From Onthophagus taurus (Eukaryota; Arthropoda; Insecta; Coleoptera; Scarabaeidae), in the NCBI RefSeq assembly GCF_036711975.1, contig NC_091967.1, positions 10,664,001 through 10,728,000 on the forward strand: a stretch of 64,000 nucleotides of DNA, in the 5' to 3' direction. Of the stretch, positions 24,701 through 35,700 are shown piece after piece; within the stretch, counting starts at the first letter, position 1; each line of letters begins with the position of its first letter. The position numbers and the translations under genes were made by a program. The notes under the pieces were generated by a model. That model was not told the DNA's origin and did no database searches. It saw only the letters and a program-made list of their open reading frames with translations.

Positions 24701-25131
24701 TCTTTAATGTTTATTAACTTACTGAAATGATGCCTTTCTTTTTCTGTTCGATCCGGATGATGATCCATTTGTATTGGTGCTATTGACATGGGGCATATCC
24801 AATAATTGAGATTGTTGATGCGATTGATAAGAAATCGATGAAGAACAAGGATCACTTTAAATAAAAAAGAAAAAGTTTCAGTTTATATCAAATTAATAGA
24901 AACAAAAAAAGAACTTACTCGACCATATTATGTAATTCATAATAAGTTGGTTGATAACTTTGCGGTGAAAAACTTTGATTAACCGATGGTTTTAATTCTT
25001 CTAAGGTGATGTACTCTCTATCATCATCGGGAACTTGAAGAAGTCTTGAGTAGGGCAAATCTTGAACGAAGTTTCGGGCAACCATCTTCGAAAAATTGTT
25101 AAGTTCACTCAAAGATGGATAATCAGATGCA
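18732..25131 (-). CDS. cyc: CYCLE / BMAL1-type bHLH-PAS clock transcription factor
   Basis: CYCLE dimerises with CLOCK and binds E-boxes to drive period and timeless/cryptochrome genes. Sense-order exons: 25131-24919, 24854-24723, 22106-22035, 21594-21357, 21293-21201, 21141-21024, 20966-20294, 20227-20151, 20094-19928, 19119-18981 and 18916-18732 (stop TGA), over 700 residues. Visible are an NRKRK nuclear signal; the bHLH with [15 protein letters not shown] and [20 protein letters not shown] with [18 protein letters not shown]; the linker motif [21 protein letters not shown] from [11 protein letters not shown] to [16 protein letters not shown]; and the C-terminal activation domain [17 protein letters not shown] ending DFSGLPWPL. 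The first exon in the list begins mid-codon. An upstream coding exon is suggested at 25876-25827, where the phase fits, but the true start codon is unresolved. The Ser-rich N-terminus includes [16 protein letters not shown]. Confidence 0.95.
19667..19890. repeat. Palindromic hairpin family (locus 5)
   Basis: Two half-units: ACGGCTAAATCCGAATG with GTTAGTTCTAG arms, and further on the inverted AACTACAAACATTCGCG with TAGCCGTGC. The typical spacer TAGCGCTAGGTTGTTGTATA lies between. It lies in the cycle intron between exons 19928-20094 and 18981-19119. Confidence 0.65.
22880..23580 (-). mobile_element. Non-LTR retrotransposon relic (RTE/Jockey-like RT)
   Basis: On the minus strand, broken frames spell reverse transcriptase pieces in the expected order: YFDQLLNA, then [23 protein letters not shown] (compare the common [11 protein letters not shown] motif), then a C-terminal AGHVERAPD segment like the usual GHVxRxxD. 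Stops and shifts interrupt every frame. It lies in a cycle intron, in the same orientation as cycle. Confidence 0.75.
23800..24120. promoter_or_regulatory. GC-rich, CpG-bearing block in cycle intron
   Basis: About 300 bp with many CG dinucleotides and two CCAAT-type sites (CCAATCGGTG near 23889 and GCCAATCAAACTG near 23936) inside an intron that is otherwise very AT-rich. On the minus strand, the sense of cycle, a TCAGTCGG initiator-like motif follows. It could be an internal promoter or enhancer of cycle. This is composition and motif evidence only. Confidence 0.35.
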
Positions 25132-25424
25132 CTCAAAAATAATCACAATATGAAGAAAACAAAGTAAAAAAGGAAAATGTTTGATGTATATTTAACAAAA
25201 CTGTTTTCCATAACCCCGAAAAATGTTGATCAGTATTTGAAAAATTCTTAGAAATACAAGGTTTAGTTATAGAGTCAAATTTTGAAATAAAATTAGATTA
25301 TTCAAAACAGTCTTGAAGGGTTATTACTGAAGGAACTGAAATGGGATGAAAAGAAATTAAGATAAATCACAAATTAGGATGAGTATTAAAGGATTAAATC
25401 ACTTAAGTCTTTTAGCGAAGATTT

Positions 25425-25625
25425 CAAAAAATGTCTTTTGGAGGTAAACGGGAACCGATCGACGCCGTTCCCGCAACAGTAACAGGTGTCACTGGGGAAC
25501 GGCCGCTAATTTCTTTCCGTTTATATAGGTGTATCGCGCTCTCGACTACGTTTCCACTGTGTTGTGCAGAAACGACGTCAAACGATGATATAAATCTCCA
25601 TTTGCGCATGTAACGAATCTACTTG
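25425..25625. promoter_or_regulatory. GC-richer promoter-like segment at the cycle 5' end
   Basis: Composition changes sharply here. The minus strand carries CACCTATATAAACGG, a TATA-box match, and both strands stay open for 180 bp. It lies between the exon ending at 25131 and the candidate exon 25827-25876 of cycle, so it may be a promoter for a shorter cycle transcript. No transcript evidence. Confidence 0.3.
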
Positions 25626-25826
25626 TTGCATTTGACAATCTCAATATATCTCATAATTCATCCCCTAATATTTCTAATCGACGAAGAAAAGGAAATATCA
25701 AATATATATTAATTAATTAAAGTAAGTGTAAAAGAAATTACTAAAATTTTTACTTAAAAAAACTTATAATTGAAAAATTTTGCTAAACTAAAAAACGAAA
25801 TTTGATTTTCACTTCTTTTGACTTAC

Positions 25827-25876
25827 CTTCTGTTTCTGTAATTATTTTCTTCTGCATTATTTTGCGTATCTCTTAG
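25827..25876 (-). CDS. cyc: Candidate 5' coding exon of cycle
   Basis: The donor CAGAAG|GTAAGT (sense) at 25827 is strong. Reading the 50 bp in the phase required by the next cycle exon gives LRDTQNNAEENNYRNR, then S-A-S-D-Y-P. The acceptor TATATCCAG is weak. An ATG nearby (ATGCAGAAGAAA) is in the wrong phase for this splice. The exon could therefore be non-coding, with cycle starting at an internal Met. Drosophila CYC also has an acidic, Asn/Glu-rich N-terminus, which fits loosely. Confidence 0.35.
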
Positions 25877-25904
25877 CTGGATATAAAACCTAAATCATTT
25901 CTTG

Positions 25905-26340
25905 TATTGTGGCCATTTTCGTGTTTTTTATTGTCTCCGAGCTCCACTAACATTGTTGGCTAATTGGCATTGGTAACCAACAACTTGACGCAACCCCTAA
26001 AAAAGTAGTCTAACGGCGTTAAATCGAAATGCACAAGGTGGCCTTTTGACTGAGCTATTTTTCGAAATTAACGAACTCGATCAGATATTGATCACTTTCT
26101 TGGAACCACATACCACTGATGTCAAGTCCCTCCAATTCTGGGCAAAAATTGTCTTAAACATGCAGAAGAGTGAACTGAACCTCTATTAACGTGGCGATTA
26201 TTTTCATTTTGGTATTGAGCCTCTTGAAACACATTTGGGTTTGTTGATGTCCCATAACGCATATTTTGCTTATTGACAAAGCTATTAAGTCAAAAATGCT
26301 TATTTTCGATGATTTTTCTTTGATGAAGCTAATTACCTTA
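25905..26340 (-). mobile_element. Degenerate mariner/IS630-like DDE transposase relic
   Basis: Minus-strand translation gives VNKQNMRYGTSTNPNVFQEA near 26275-26210 and DLTPLDYFFRGCVKLL near 26025-25980. These match the order and wording of a common insect DDE transposase family (VNRxNxRYW-NPHVFQE, then DLTPLDFFLWGxVKxxV). The middle catalytic region is shifted and interrupted, so it is dead. It lies just upstream of the candidate cycle first exon. Confidence 0.7.
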
Positions 26341-26349
26341 AATCGAAAT

Positions 26350-27150
26350 ATCTTAATATTTTTCGAAAGCGAAAGTTGTTGTTAGCATTCAGTATCAATA
26401 TTTACTTCTAAGAAGAAGTAAGAGATTTAGTATCTACTTCCAAAAGGACTAAAGAATCTGGACTACAAATACAGATTAAAAAATTAAAGCCGTTTGTACC
26501 AGAAAGTGTGCGATTAAATACTGTTATACATTAGCCTAAGCGTGGACCAAGAAGAAGGTGCGGTTTATGTAACACCAAGGCATAGCCAATGCGCAATGAC
26601 TGGCATTTAGCAGTTGTCAGATACCACTTTTATTAGGATTAACTAAAATCCTGCTTCCAAGCTTATCACAGCAAATAATTTCTTTATTTTTATTATTTGT
26701 TAAATACCTGCTCCAGTAAGAGTTGAAATGTGCCCTTAAATAGAAATTACTTGTATAGTGATCATGTTGATATCCATTCCTCACCAGAATGGTATTAGTC
26801 CTTTATTAGGTAGAATAATAAATACGATAATGAAGCTTACTCCGACGTACGCTGTATTGCTTGGTATGGAAATATTTAATAGAACTCGATTTCTTGCTAC
26901 TCGTTTTTTGATCTCTATTTCTTCTCCGTATTTTATGGTGTTTTATTAAAAACAGTATTAATGATCATTAAAACGATACTACCAAAAGGCTTAAAGAACC
27001 ATTACTCCTATTATCCTTTTCGTTTATAAAATCAACCTTGCATTTTCGAGAGATTACATGACAGTTTCAGAAAAACGATTTAAAAGTCTCTGATAAACTC
27101 GTGTGATATAGAGCTTGCGAATCTCGTTATTCCGGCGCTAATTAGTAACA
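26350..27150. other. Intergenic between cycle and INPP4; no gene found
   Basis: AT-rich sequence with no coding exon recognised. Short open frames have no family features. Confidence 0.4.
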
Positions 27151-27154
27151 AAGT

Positions 27155-27420
27155 ATCGTCTGTTGACGTTTAGCCGATTGCATTCAGTTCGGAACGACTT
27201 TTGTCAGTCGCTTCGGGGACTTCGTCCCGCGAATGGATCGCAGTAACATGAAACCGTTAATAACACGTACGATATCCGAGAAATTCAAGTCCAAGAATCG
27301 TACAAGATTATTGCCCACGGCCAATCTCAGGTGTTCGTCCCTGCATCGAATGTCCATTGTGAAATGGATAACGAAGGGTTGCTAACGGTGACAAAGGCAA
27401 TTATTTTTTAGTCCGTGAAC
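27155..27420 (+). promoter_or_regulatory. Promoter-like block with a 49-codon open frame
   Basis: GC content rises over about 250 bp. GCATTCAGTTCGG near 27182 matches the arthropod initiator TCAGT. Downstream, an ATG at 27233 opens a 49-codon frame beginning MDRSNMKPLITRT. It could be a first exon of a plus-strand transcript such as INPP4, a minus-strand cycle promoter, or neither. The motif TTGACGTTTAGCCGATTGC at 27164-27182 recurs with two changes at 29390. Confidence 0.3.
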
Positions 27421-27639
27421 TTAATAATTTCCGTATTTCTACTTCTTTTAGATTTAAACGAACCACCGTTTTTTTTATTCGCCAACTTTATTACAACTTG
27501 TTTTCTTTTAATAAGATAAAAAAATTGGTTAAATTGGAAAAAAAATTTATACACATTGAACAATCTTAATTAATAAGATAACCAACAAAATTAACTATTA
27601 TTTTTTTTTTAATCTGCTTGAACAAACGAAGTCTTAGGA

Positions 27640-27960
27640 AAATGGAAGAAAAACTATAAGAAAGGAGGCCTGAAAATTTGGAATGAAGAAATACAGGAGG
27701 CAATTAACGAGAAGAAACAGGCATAGACTAGATAATAGAACAATCCAGAATATAGATATATAGAGAAAAACGGAATTAGGCTAAACAGCTCACAAAAGAA
27801 GCACATAGAGGAAGCTGTGAAAGATACATCTCCAACATCGAAGACGACGTCCATGGTAGGCAGAAATATGCATACAAAATTCTCAGACATCTGAATCAGA
27901 ATGAGAAAGACTCATCATGGATAAATGTAATAAGAAACATACATCGCATTCATTGATTAC
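27640..27960 (+). mobile_element. Non-LTR retrotransposon relic, pre-RT region
   Basis: The plus strand reads LKIWNEEIQEAINEKKQA and then a stop, with RYISNIEDDVHGRQKYAYKI and LRHLNQNEKDSSWINVI in other frames. This order (WNEEI-EAI-EKK, then HGRQ-AYKI, then LN-NEKD) is typical of the segment between endonuclease and RT in RTE-like elements. Frames are broken. Confidence 0.65.
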
Positions 27961-29440
27961 ACTAAGACCTGTGTTAGGGCAATAAGAAGCAAATTCTGGT
28001 CAATACTGGACAAAAGGGGCTTTACCAACAAAATTTTGTGTATAATTTTAATAAATTTTCTCTTTCATAACTTTCGAATAAATAGATGTTCCTACCTCCA
28101 GTCAGTCTCTTTCTTTCATCATTCGGCCTCTTTATCTTATTGCTCTATTGAGTCTCAAAAACCAAATTTGATGTTCAAAAACGATTTTTTATTTTGAAGG
28201 TAAAAAATGATATTTCATAAATGTCAAAAACGATTTTGTTACCAACTTAAATCAACTTAACAGGCTTTAAAAACTTAATATAGTTTTAAACTAATAATTT
28301 TAGCGTAACAATTCAGTTTTGATAATTTTTAATTATTTTATAATAAAATTGTTACTTTAAAAAATTAATAAAAAAAAATTCGAACGAATAAACTAAATGT
28401 TATAAAATTTGTTACCAACTTTAAAACAAATTATATTATCAATAAGAAACATTACTTAATTAATTCTAAATTTAAAATATTTTATTTTAATATTGTTTTG
28501 CTTCCATTTTATTACATATAGATAAATCGGCAAAATTTACGGATAAAATAAAAGAAAATAAATTTATTAGAATGTTTTTGACACATCTCTTGTTGTCCGT
28601 TATAAAATACGTAACGGTTCAGTAAACCGTCCCCCTAATAATATGAAAACAAACTCAATTGCTTACGTAAGCTTTGGGTAGGCAGACGTACGAATCATTC
28701 TTTCGACAACGTCAACGTTTGCTAAATAGATGTCAGTTGCAAATTTCCGCGTGTCTGAGTTAATTACCATTAAATCCAAGCCAGCAATTAATAACAATCC
28801 GATTATTACACAATTAAATAATGTGTATAATGAGGCTTTATCTGTTCTATTGTTTCATTGTAAAATTATTGAAATAAATTTGTTACTTAAGGGCATTAAA
28901 CAATTAACTGTTATTTATGCACTTTTCTGCCATGTGGTATGCAACCAATTATACACCAAGTTATAACACGTTTATAAATAAAATTAATTATAACAATTTT
29001 TAGTGTATAGAATTAATAAATAATTAAAAATCAATTATTTATATAAAATACATCAAAAATTGATTAAATTTAATTAACTTAAACTGTAAAAAGAACATTT
29101 AAATACCGAATATACGAGTGCATATTTGGTTGCCTATAATTTTACAATAATTTAAAATTAATTTAAACTGTTTTAATCCATAACTAAAAATAAAAGTAAA
29201 CCTAATCTTATCTGAAGATATCGTTTTATGTAAAACAGTTTTTTATAAAGTAAATATAAAAAATTTGCTGAAAGAAATAAAATTAATATGACCTTTTCTT
29301 TTATGTTAACAGGTGGCTCTGGTTAACATCCGTATCGTTTGACATTTACGTCAAATTGATCCAAGTGGGGGTTAAATTTTTCTATCCAATTGACGTTTCA
29401 CCGATTGCCGTCAATACAAATGGCAAAATAAAATATGTAA
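27961..29440. other. Intergenic AT-rich sequence upstream of INPP4
   Basis: No gene recognised. An ATG-initiated 78-codon frame at 28730-28966 has no family features and is probably chance. ACGTCAACGTTTGC at 28709 recurs in the DAGL-beta intron near 46.55 kb. Confidence 0.4.
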
Positions 29441-29449
29441 ACCGCGAAA

Positions 29450-29530
29450 TATTAAAGAAAGTCGTATCGATGATGTAAATTGTTTAAGTATCGCTTAAAT
29501 AAGCAGTGTAAAAATGTCATTTATAAAGGA
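29450..29530 (+). other. Candidate 5' UTR exon of INPP4
   Basis: AAAGGA|GTAAGT at 29530/29531 is a consensus donor. The first INPP4 coding exon is preceded by a TTGTTCCAG acceptor at 29770, with an in-frame stop upstream of its ATG, so a spliced non-coding leader is required. This donor is the nearest good match. The transcription start is not resolved. Confidence 0.45.
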
Positions 29531-29796
29531 GTAAGTACGTCACACAAATTGTTTGTGATTAATTTTACTCACACCCAAAAATTGTTTTCTTGTCCCATTT
29601 GTTGATCTCATAATATGACTATTTGTTAAGATCATCAAATCGTTTTCTTTTACGTTGACCTAAAATCCGTTAATTATACGTTAAAAGTACTTAAGTTACT
29701 TAATAAAAATTTAATTGAGTCTTAATCAATAAAGTCTGTTTTTATGGTTATTTTATTTTCATTGTTCCAGCTGGATTTTAATTGTATGATTTAAAA

Positions 29797-32700
29797 ATGA
29801 GATTTAATAAATTGGAACTTGAGACATTGGCCACTCAGCCTACCAGTAAATTTGAAAAGGAAGGTGTTCTTTATATTAGGGAAAGACAAGAAGGGTTCTT
29901 TAGAAAATCAGAGAGTGAGTTTACCATTTAAATTATAAAACATTTTTAATGTTTAATGAGCATGTTAATGTTTATACTTTCTTCTGTTAGCATGACTTAA
30001 TATCGTTCTTTAAATTTGATGTAAATCTACTTTTTAATTTTATTCTTTTTTGTTTAAATATAAATAGGGTTGGGTTGGTTTTAATTGTGTCTAACTTTAA
30101 AACCACCGTTATTAAACCTTAAAAGTATCCCTTTGATGTTAATAATATTTATGTAAATAACCCAAAACTTATAATAACAATAAATCCACCTAAATAAGTA
30201 AAATATCTTTTTAATGTAGGTATCAACATTACATGCTTCTTTTAATTTTAATTGTACAATTAAATTGCAAAAAAAATCAAGATTCGATATTAATTTTTTT
30301 TTGAAAACACTTATAGTGAATGACCCTTTTTTTAATCTTCATATAATCAGGGTAAAATCATGTATATAATAAAAAAATAACTATTGTTGCGAGTGCGACT
30401 AATTTTTGGTGAATTTTTCGTGATCGTGGCACGTTTGCAGGACGGAAAAAAGAGAATCAAAAGAGACTCCGGAATCTGAGCTGTGTTGGGGGCGTCAGTA
30501 AAGGTACTACTACTACCATTCACCATATAAAGCACGTAAAAAACTAACCAAATTAACCAAACAAAAAATTACACACATTTTTTTTCTAATATTGAACTAA
30601 AATTTAAAATAACATCTTAATGATGTAAGTAATGATGTTTTAATTCGATTTTAACAATAATGATTGGTTCAAAATTAGAAAATTCTTTATTTTCTAACAT
30701 TGTTCATCACTAATTCACGTTTTTTATGTCGATTGTTGTTTATCTAATCATTTAATGTGTACTAACATGTTTATAAGGGTTTATAAAAAAGTAGGGAAGC
30801 TTTTATGTTTGTAAAAAAAAGTGGTGGTAGGTAAGAGATTTTTTTTACACATACACAAAGCACTGCTTCGACTTTTTGTGCGTTTTGTTTGAGTTTTGCT
30901 TAATCTGAAAGGGTTTAAAAAACTTCAATTAAAATGAGAAACAAGATTAAATCATAAATGATACATGATTTTTGGTGTATTAATTTATAAATTATGTAAA
31001 TTAATATAAAATTTTGTAGTGTACAAATTTTATTGTTGATTTTTATATTTTTAATACAGGGTTTTGCAGAGAAATTTTTTTTTAAATAAATCAACAGTGT
31101 CAACGCAAATTAAAGCATCAAAATATAACCCAATCAACCCAAATTTCATACAAGATTTCCAGAACTTCCTCACGCTATCTTTCACACAATATCAGCCTCT
31201 TCCACACATCACAGTAGACACATCGATTATAAAACCCTCAAAAATAATCTTCATACCGAAAGCGGTTTTTAGACCCATCATACCATACGCGACAGAGACA
31301 AGGCCAAATATAAGCAGGACTCTCTAAATTTTGAGATCAGTCGAGATGAAAACACTAGGACAGAGGTTCTCGAACTAATTTCTTCTACTGCCCACTTTGA
31401 GAATCAATCCTAGATTATCCAGCAGAAACGTCAAATTGATGGGAGAGTAAATTACGTTCCCCCAAAGCTACATATATCTTTGTAATGATTGCCTATCAGC
31501 AATACACTGACAAAGATTTTCCTTGACACGATATTTTTCGTTCTATTGTAGTTGTGCGAAATCTTCAAGTAATTTATAAGCAAGTTGTTTCTGGCGATAA
31601 ATAGAGACAAACAGAATTATGGATTCAATCTGAAAATTTTCTGTGTTTAAGATGCTACCCAGTGCGGACTTTCTCCGATTCTGAAAAATATTAACTTAAT
31701 ATTCAGATTGTCCAGGTTGACATTTAACTTGGAAGTTATCAAATGGAAATGTCTTTAAAGATAGTGAATTGTTATGATTCTCTTGAGCCATAGTAAAATT
31801 GGTCTATAGTGAAATAGGATCTTTGTAATCACGTAAAGTTCCAGCAAAAAAGTCGTTATTTGGTTGAATATGATAAATAAACAGTATCAACTGTGAACGT
31901 CTCCTACGAGCTTCAGTGATGAATAAAGATTCATTCATAAATATTTTAATGAATTCTTTCATTTGCATTTAATTCCCATTAGAAATGGCAAATTACTGTA
32001 AAGAATGCAATTAAAGTTGTTGTCCATTTATGTGGTAAACAGGATATCATAATATCAAGAATGTGCTGGACATATTAAAATTACTGAATTGTTTTTTATA
32101 AATTCGAAAAAATGCAAGGCTCAGTGTAAGTGTATATTTCATCATTACTGAGAAAAGGAAAGCCTTTTCAGAATCGTTTGTTGTTGACCACACTAGTGTT
32201 GGTTTAAAATTAGGTTAGTCATGGGATGCAAACTTTTTACCTCTATGCATTGCATAGAACTGCTGCTCACGTAAATCATATAACATTGAGCGGTGTATTT
32301 GCCTCCCACTCAATTTTTTTTGTTGAATTATTCGTTATCTTCGTGTTGTTGATCCAGTCAGGAAATATAAATTATTAAGGTTGTCGTTATCATTCAGTGG
32401 AGGTTTGAACCTCGGCTCCAACAAGATTATCATCAAGTAATATCTATTATTAGAGTTCCAGTTAAACTCTAGTAAGATGCTGCCATGTTGTGTTTTGAGA
32501 TTTAATGAACATTTCTTGGTGTTATTTTATCCCCTATTGCCCAACGCTTTAATTAGTGGCTTACATTGATGGTAACATATGATCTCCAATAGAAAAGATG
32601 TTTTTAGATTTAAATTTTTAATAATAATTTGAAAAAAAAAAGATAATTTCTCTGCCGCACTCTGTATTAGTAATTTAAAACGTAACTCTATTTTAAAAAA

Positions 32701-35700
32701 GGATTGAAAATTGTATATAAAAATTATATTGATTAGGTGGTGGTTTATTCATTTAAATCAACATGTTATGTAATTCAAAAATGTATCTTTTTCTTATTGC
32801 CATTTAGTTAACTTAGAACGATGGTGTCGTTTGCGAGGAAATCTTCTCTTCTACTTCAAAAGCAAAGATCCATGGTCGGAACCGATCGGGGTAATCGTTT
32901 TGGAACAGTGTCAAGTGAGAATGGATCCACCAATGGCAACTACCCCAATATCAGCAGATGGCCACTTTCCTTTTTATTTAGGTTGTTTTTAATTTAAAAA
33001 AAAATGAAATTAATTAAGAATATTTTATTATTTCATGTTTAGTTTTTGATGGTGGATTATGCCAGTCTTTAGCGGCAACTTCAGATGGTGAAAGATCGAG
33101 TTGGATGGATGCGATTCGAGGAGCTAGTTATGAAGGAATTCGCGCCGAAATGCATGCTCTCAGGCAGTGTATCGAAAGGAGGAGAAATCATAAACCGTTG
33201 GTTGATCTTTCGATATGGCGACTACAAAGGGGGCACGTAATAGGTTGCTAAAAATTGTTTCGTGTCTATTTAATTCTTCATTTATCGTTTTTTTTTTGAA
33301 GATATGTCTGAATTACCTCTTTGCGAAGTCTCCCTAGCTTGCGACAATCTTCTCTGCGATGGCCATGGTAGACCCCCAAATCCTACACTTGTAGTTGACG
33401 TTTACATGCCATCAACTAAAGTTTGGGTGCAATATGCACGAACAGAAATAATAGAAGTAATTTTGTTTAAGACACCGAAATATTGTTTGTAATAATGTTA
33501 TTTAATAATTTTTAGAGAAGTAGTAATCCCGGGTTTTTGAGTACAGTAAGCTTCCGGAGTAGCGATGGTTTAACTGGAGATTCAAGGATTCGATTTACGG
33601 TTTTTGACGTGCGCGAACGCGTCTCACACACTGCGATTCCATTGGGAACCGCTTGCGTTTTACTTAGTGCCATACAAGATTCTTCAAGATTAAGAATACC
33701 GTTATTGTCGCGATCTCAAACTACAGTCGGGTTTTTGACGCTCAGCGCTTGGTCTTTAGAGGCTGAAGATCGCGGAAGTAGCACTGAACACACACCCTGT
33801 AGAGTTCCTACGCACGGAAATAGTCAGGTAAGTTAGATTAGATTAATGTTGACAATGAACGTTTTAAAGTGAAATTTAAAAAAGGAGGACTCGGTTTCTA
33901 ATTAAGAATTTATCTTTTACAAGATAAAATAACCTGGTTTACTAAAATTATCTGAATTAGAATAAATTAGATTAAAACACAAAGAATCAAGTAACAATTT
34001 ATTTCCCATATCCGACATCGGGCGGCAAATTTAATAGTATCTCAATTAAAATTTCTTCTAAATTAACACTAAGATTCCCCATTTCTGAGTTAGATCTTCG
34101 AAAATCGAGAGCTGGCATACGTTTAGTTAGCATTTCGTATCCTCTTTGTAAAGAAGCATAAGCGTATTCGACCATTGATTCGAAATTCCAATAAGAGCTC
34201 TGATTCTCTTCATCTTCGTCTTGAATCGGTTCAGATTTTTCAAGTCCAATGAAAATCGACATTTTATATAAAAGTTCTGAAAACCAATCCGATCCTTTAT
34301 TATCTACTTTATGTGTTTCTGGTGTTTCATTATTTTCAAATTGATCTGATTCTTCAATTAACTCGGTATCTATTTCTTGTTTATAATTTTTTCTTCTTGC
34401 TAAAGAAGACTTGAAAAAAAAAGGAATGAGAATTATCTTAATTGTATTAATCATTTACTTACATGTAACAAAAACATTAATAGAATTATTTTGATGCGCA
34501 TTGTTTATATGTGCTTCTACTTCAAAAGTTAGAACTCAACTGATTCGACGCAGAGTTTTATTAGTAAGTGTCTTTTTCCCCCCTGAGGAATTAAGAAAGC
34601 ATCAAACATTCGATCACTCGATAGTTGTTTAGATCGCCACATAGAATAGAAGGAATACAGTGAGCTTTAAAAAACCTGCCAGATCTGGGTTTTTGGGTCA
34701 TAACCATCATATTGACTTTTATTAATGCACCAAAAAACCGAGCCGTCACGTCTTTTAATAGTTCTAATAGATGTAAATTTTAATTTACGTAATTAAAACT
34801 GTAAATACATTTAGAAAAAATTAAAACAAATTATAATCCAACATCCGTGACGTTAATTACAAATTTAGACAAAATTAATAATTTATGTTTAAAAAGAACT
34901 TTGTTGAATTTTCTTGCTTCGTTCTATTAACCAATATTTACCACGGAAAATTAAAAATTTGATACAGCTTGTTGAACGAAATAATTAGTTGTATTGTACT
35001 GAAAGTAGATCGCATCTGACGGCGAAAATTATTTATTAATTAAAGTCACCAACACAATGATTGCTTGGAATTTGATACTATGACCCCAATTTTTCATTTG
35101 CAATTTGAGATGCAATTTAAAAGTCGTTATAAAATAAAATACATTTCACTGTCTAAACTAATTTTCGTTTTATCGTTAAAAACGTATTGTTATTTGCTAA
35201 TTTTATTTAAACGTTTAGTTAAATTATGTTGTTTAAAAGCTTTCATTTAATTATTTTCTTTGTTGTTTTCTTAACTTTCTTTGACCGGTTTCACCTAGTA
35301 TTGGATTATTTTGTTGTTTTGATTCATTTCATCGCCTATCACTATGTTTTTATGATTTCATTAGTATGTTTACCTGCTTCTCAATTTTCCTTTCCTTTCA
35401 TTAAGAAATGTAACTTTCTTCTTTCATTCATTTTATCTTTTTTCCATTATTTTTAAATGAAATATCTTTAAATTAGAAAAATCGATGTAACAAAGATGTA
35501 TAAGTTAATGTTATAATTTAAGATTTATTCATAATTCACTAAATAGTTTTGCGTTCACGATGCGCGGTTTACTTCTTTTCCCACTCCAATTTATAACGCG
35601 GAAGAAAGGATGAAAGAAAATGGGAGAAATAAAGTAGGTCTTATGATGTAAACGTCAACAACTAATAATGATGTTTTCGTTTTATCTTTATTCGCTACGC

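Larger units (their letters stand above)
22107..24722. other. Cycle 2.6-kb intron with a retroelement relic and a GC-rich block
   Basis: Intron bounded by exons at 24723 and 22106. It holds the non-LTR relic at 22.88-23.58 kb and the CpG-richer block at 23.80-24.12 kb. A palindromic E-box CACGTG lies near 22755, a site type CLOCK:CYCLE can bind; its presence alone shows no function. Confidence 0.55.

Noticed and set aside
35065-35456. Overlapping Phe-rich open frames in the INPP4 intron
   Set aside because: Composition artefact of T-rich sequence; no domain and no splice logic with INPP4.
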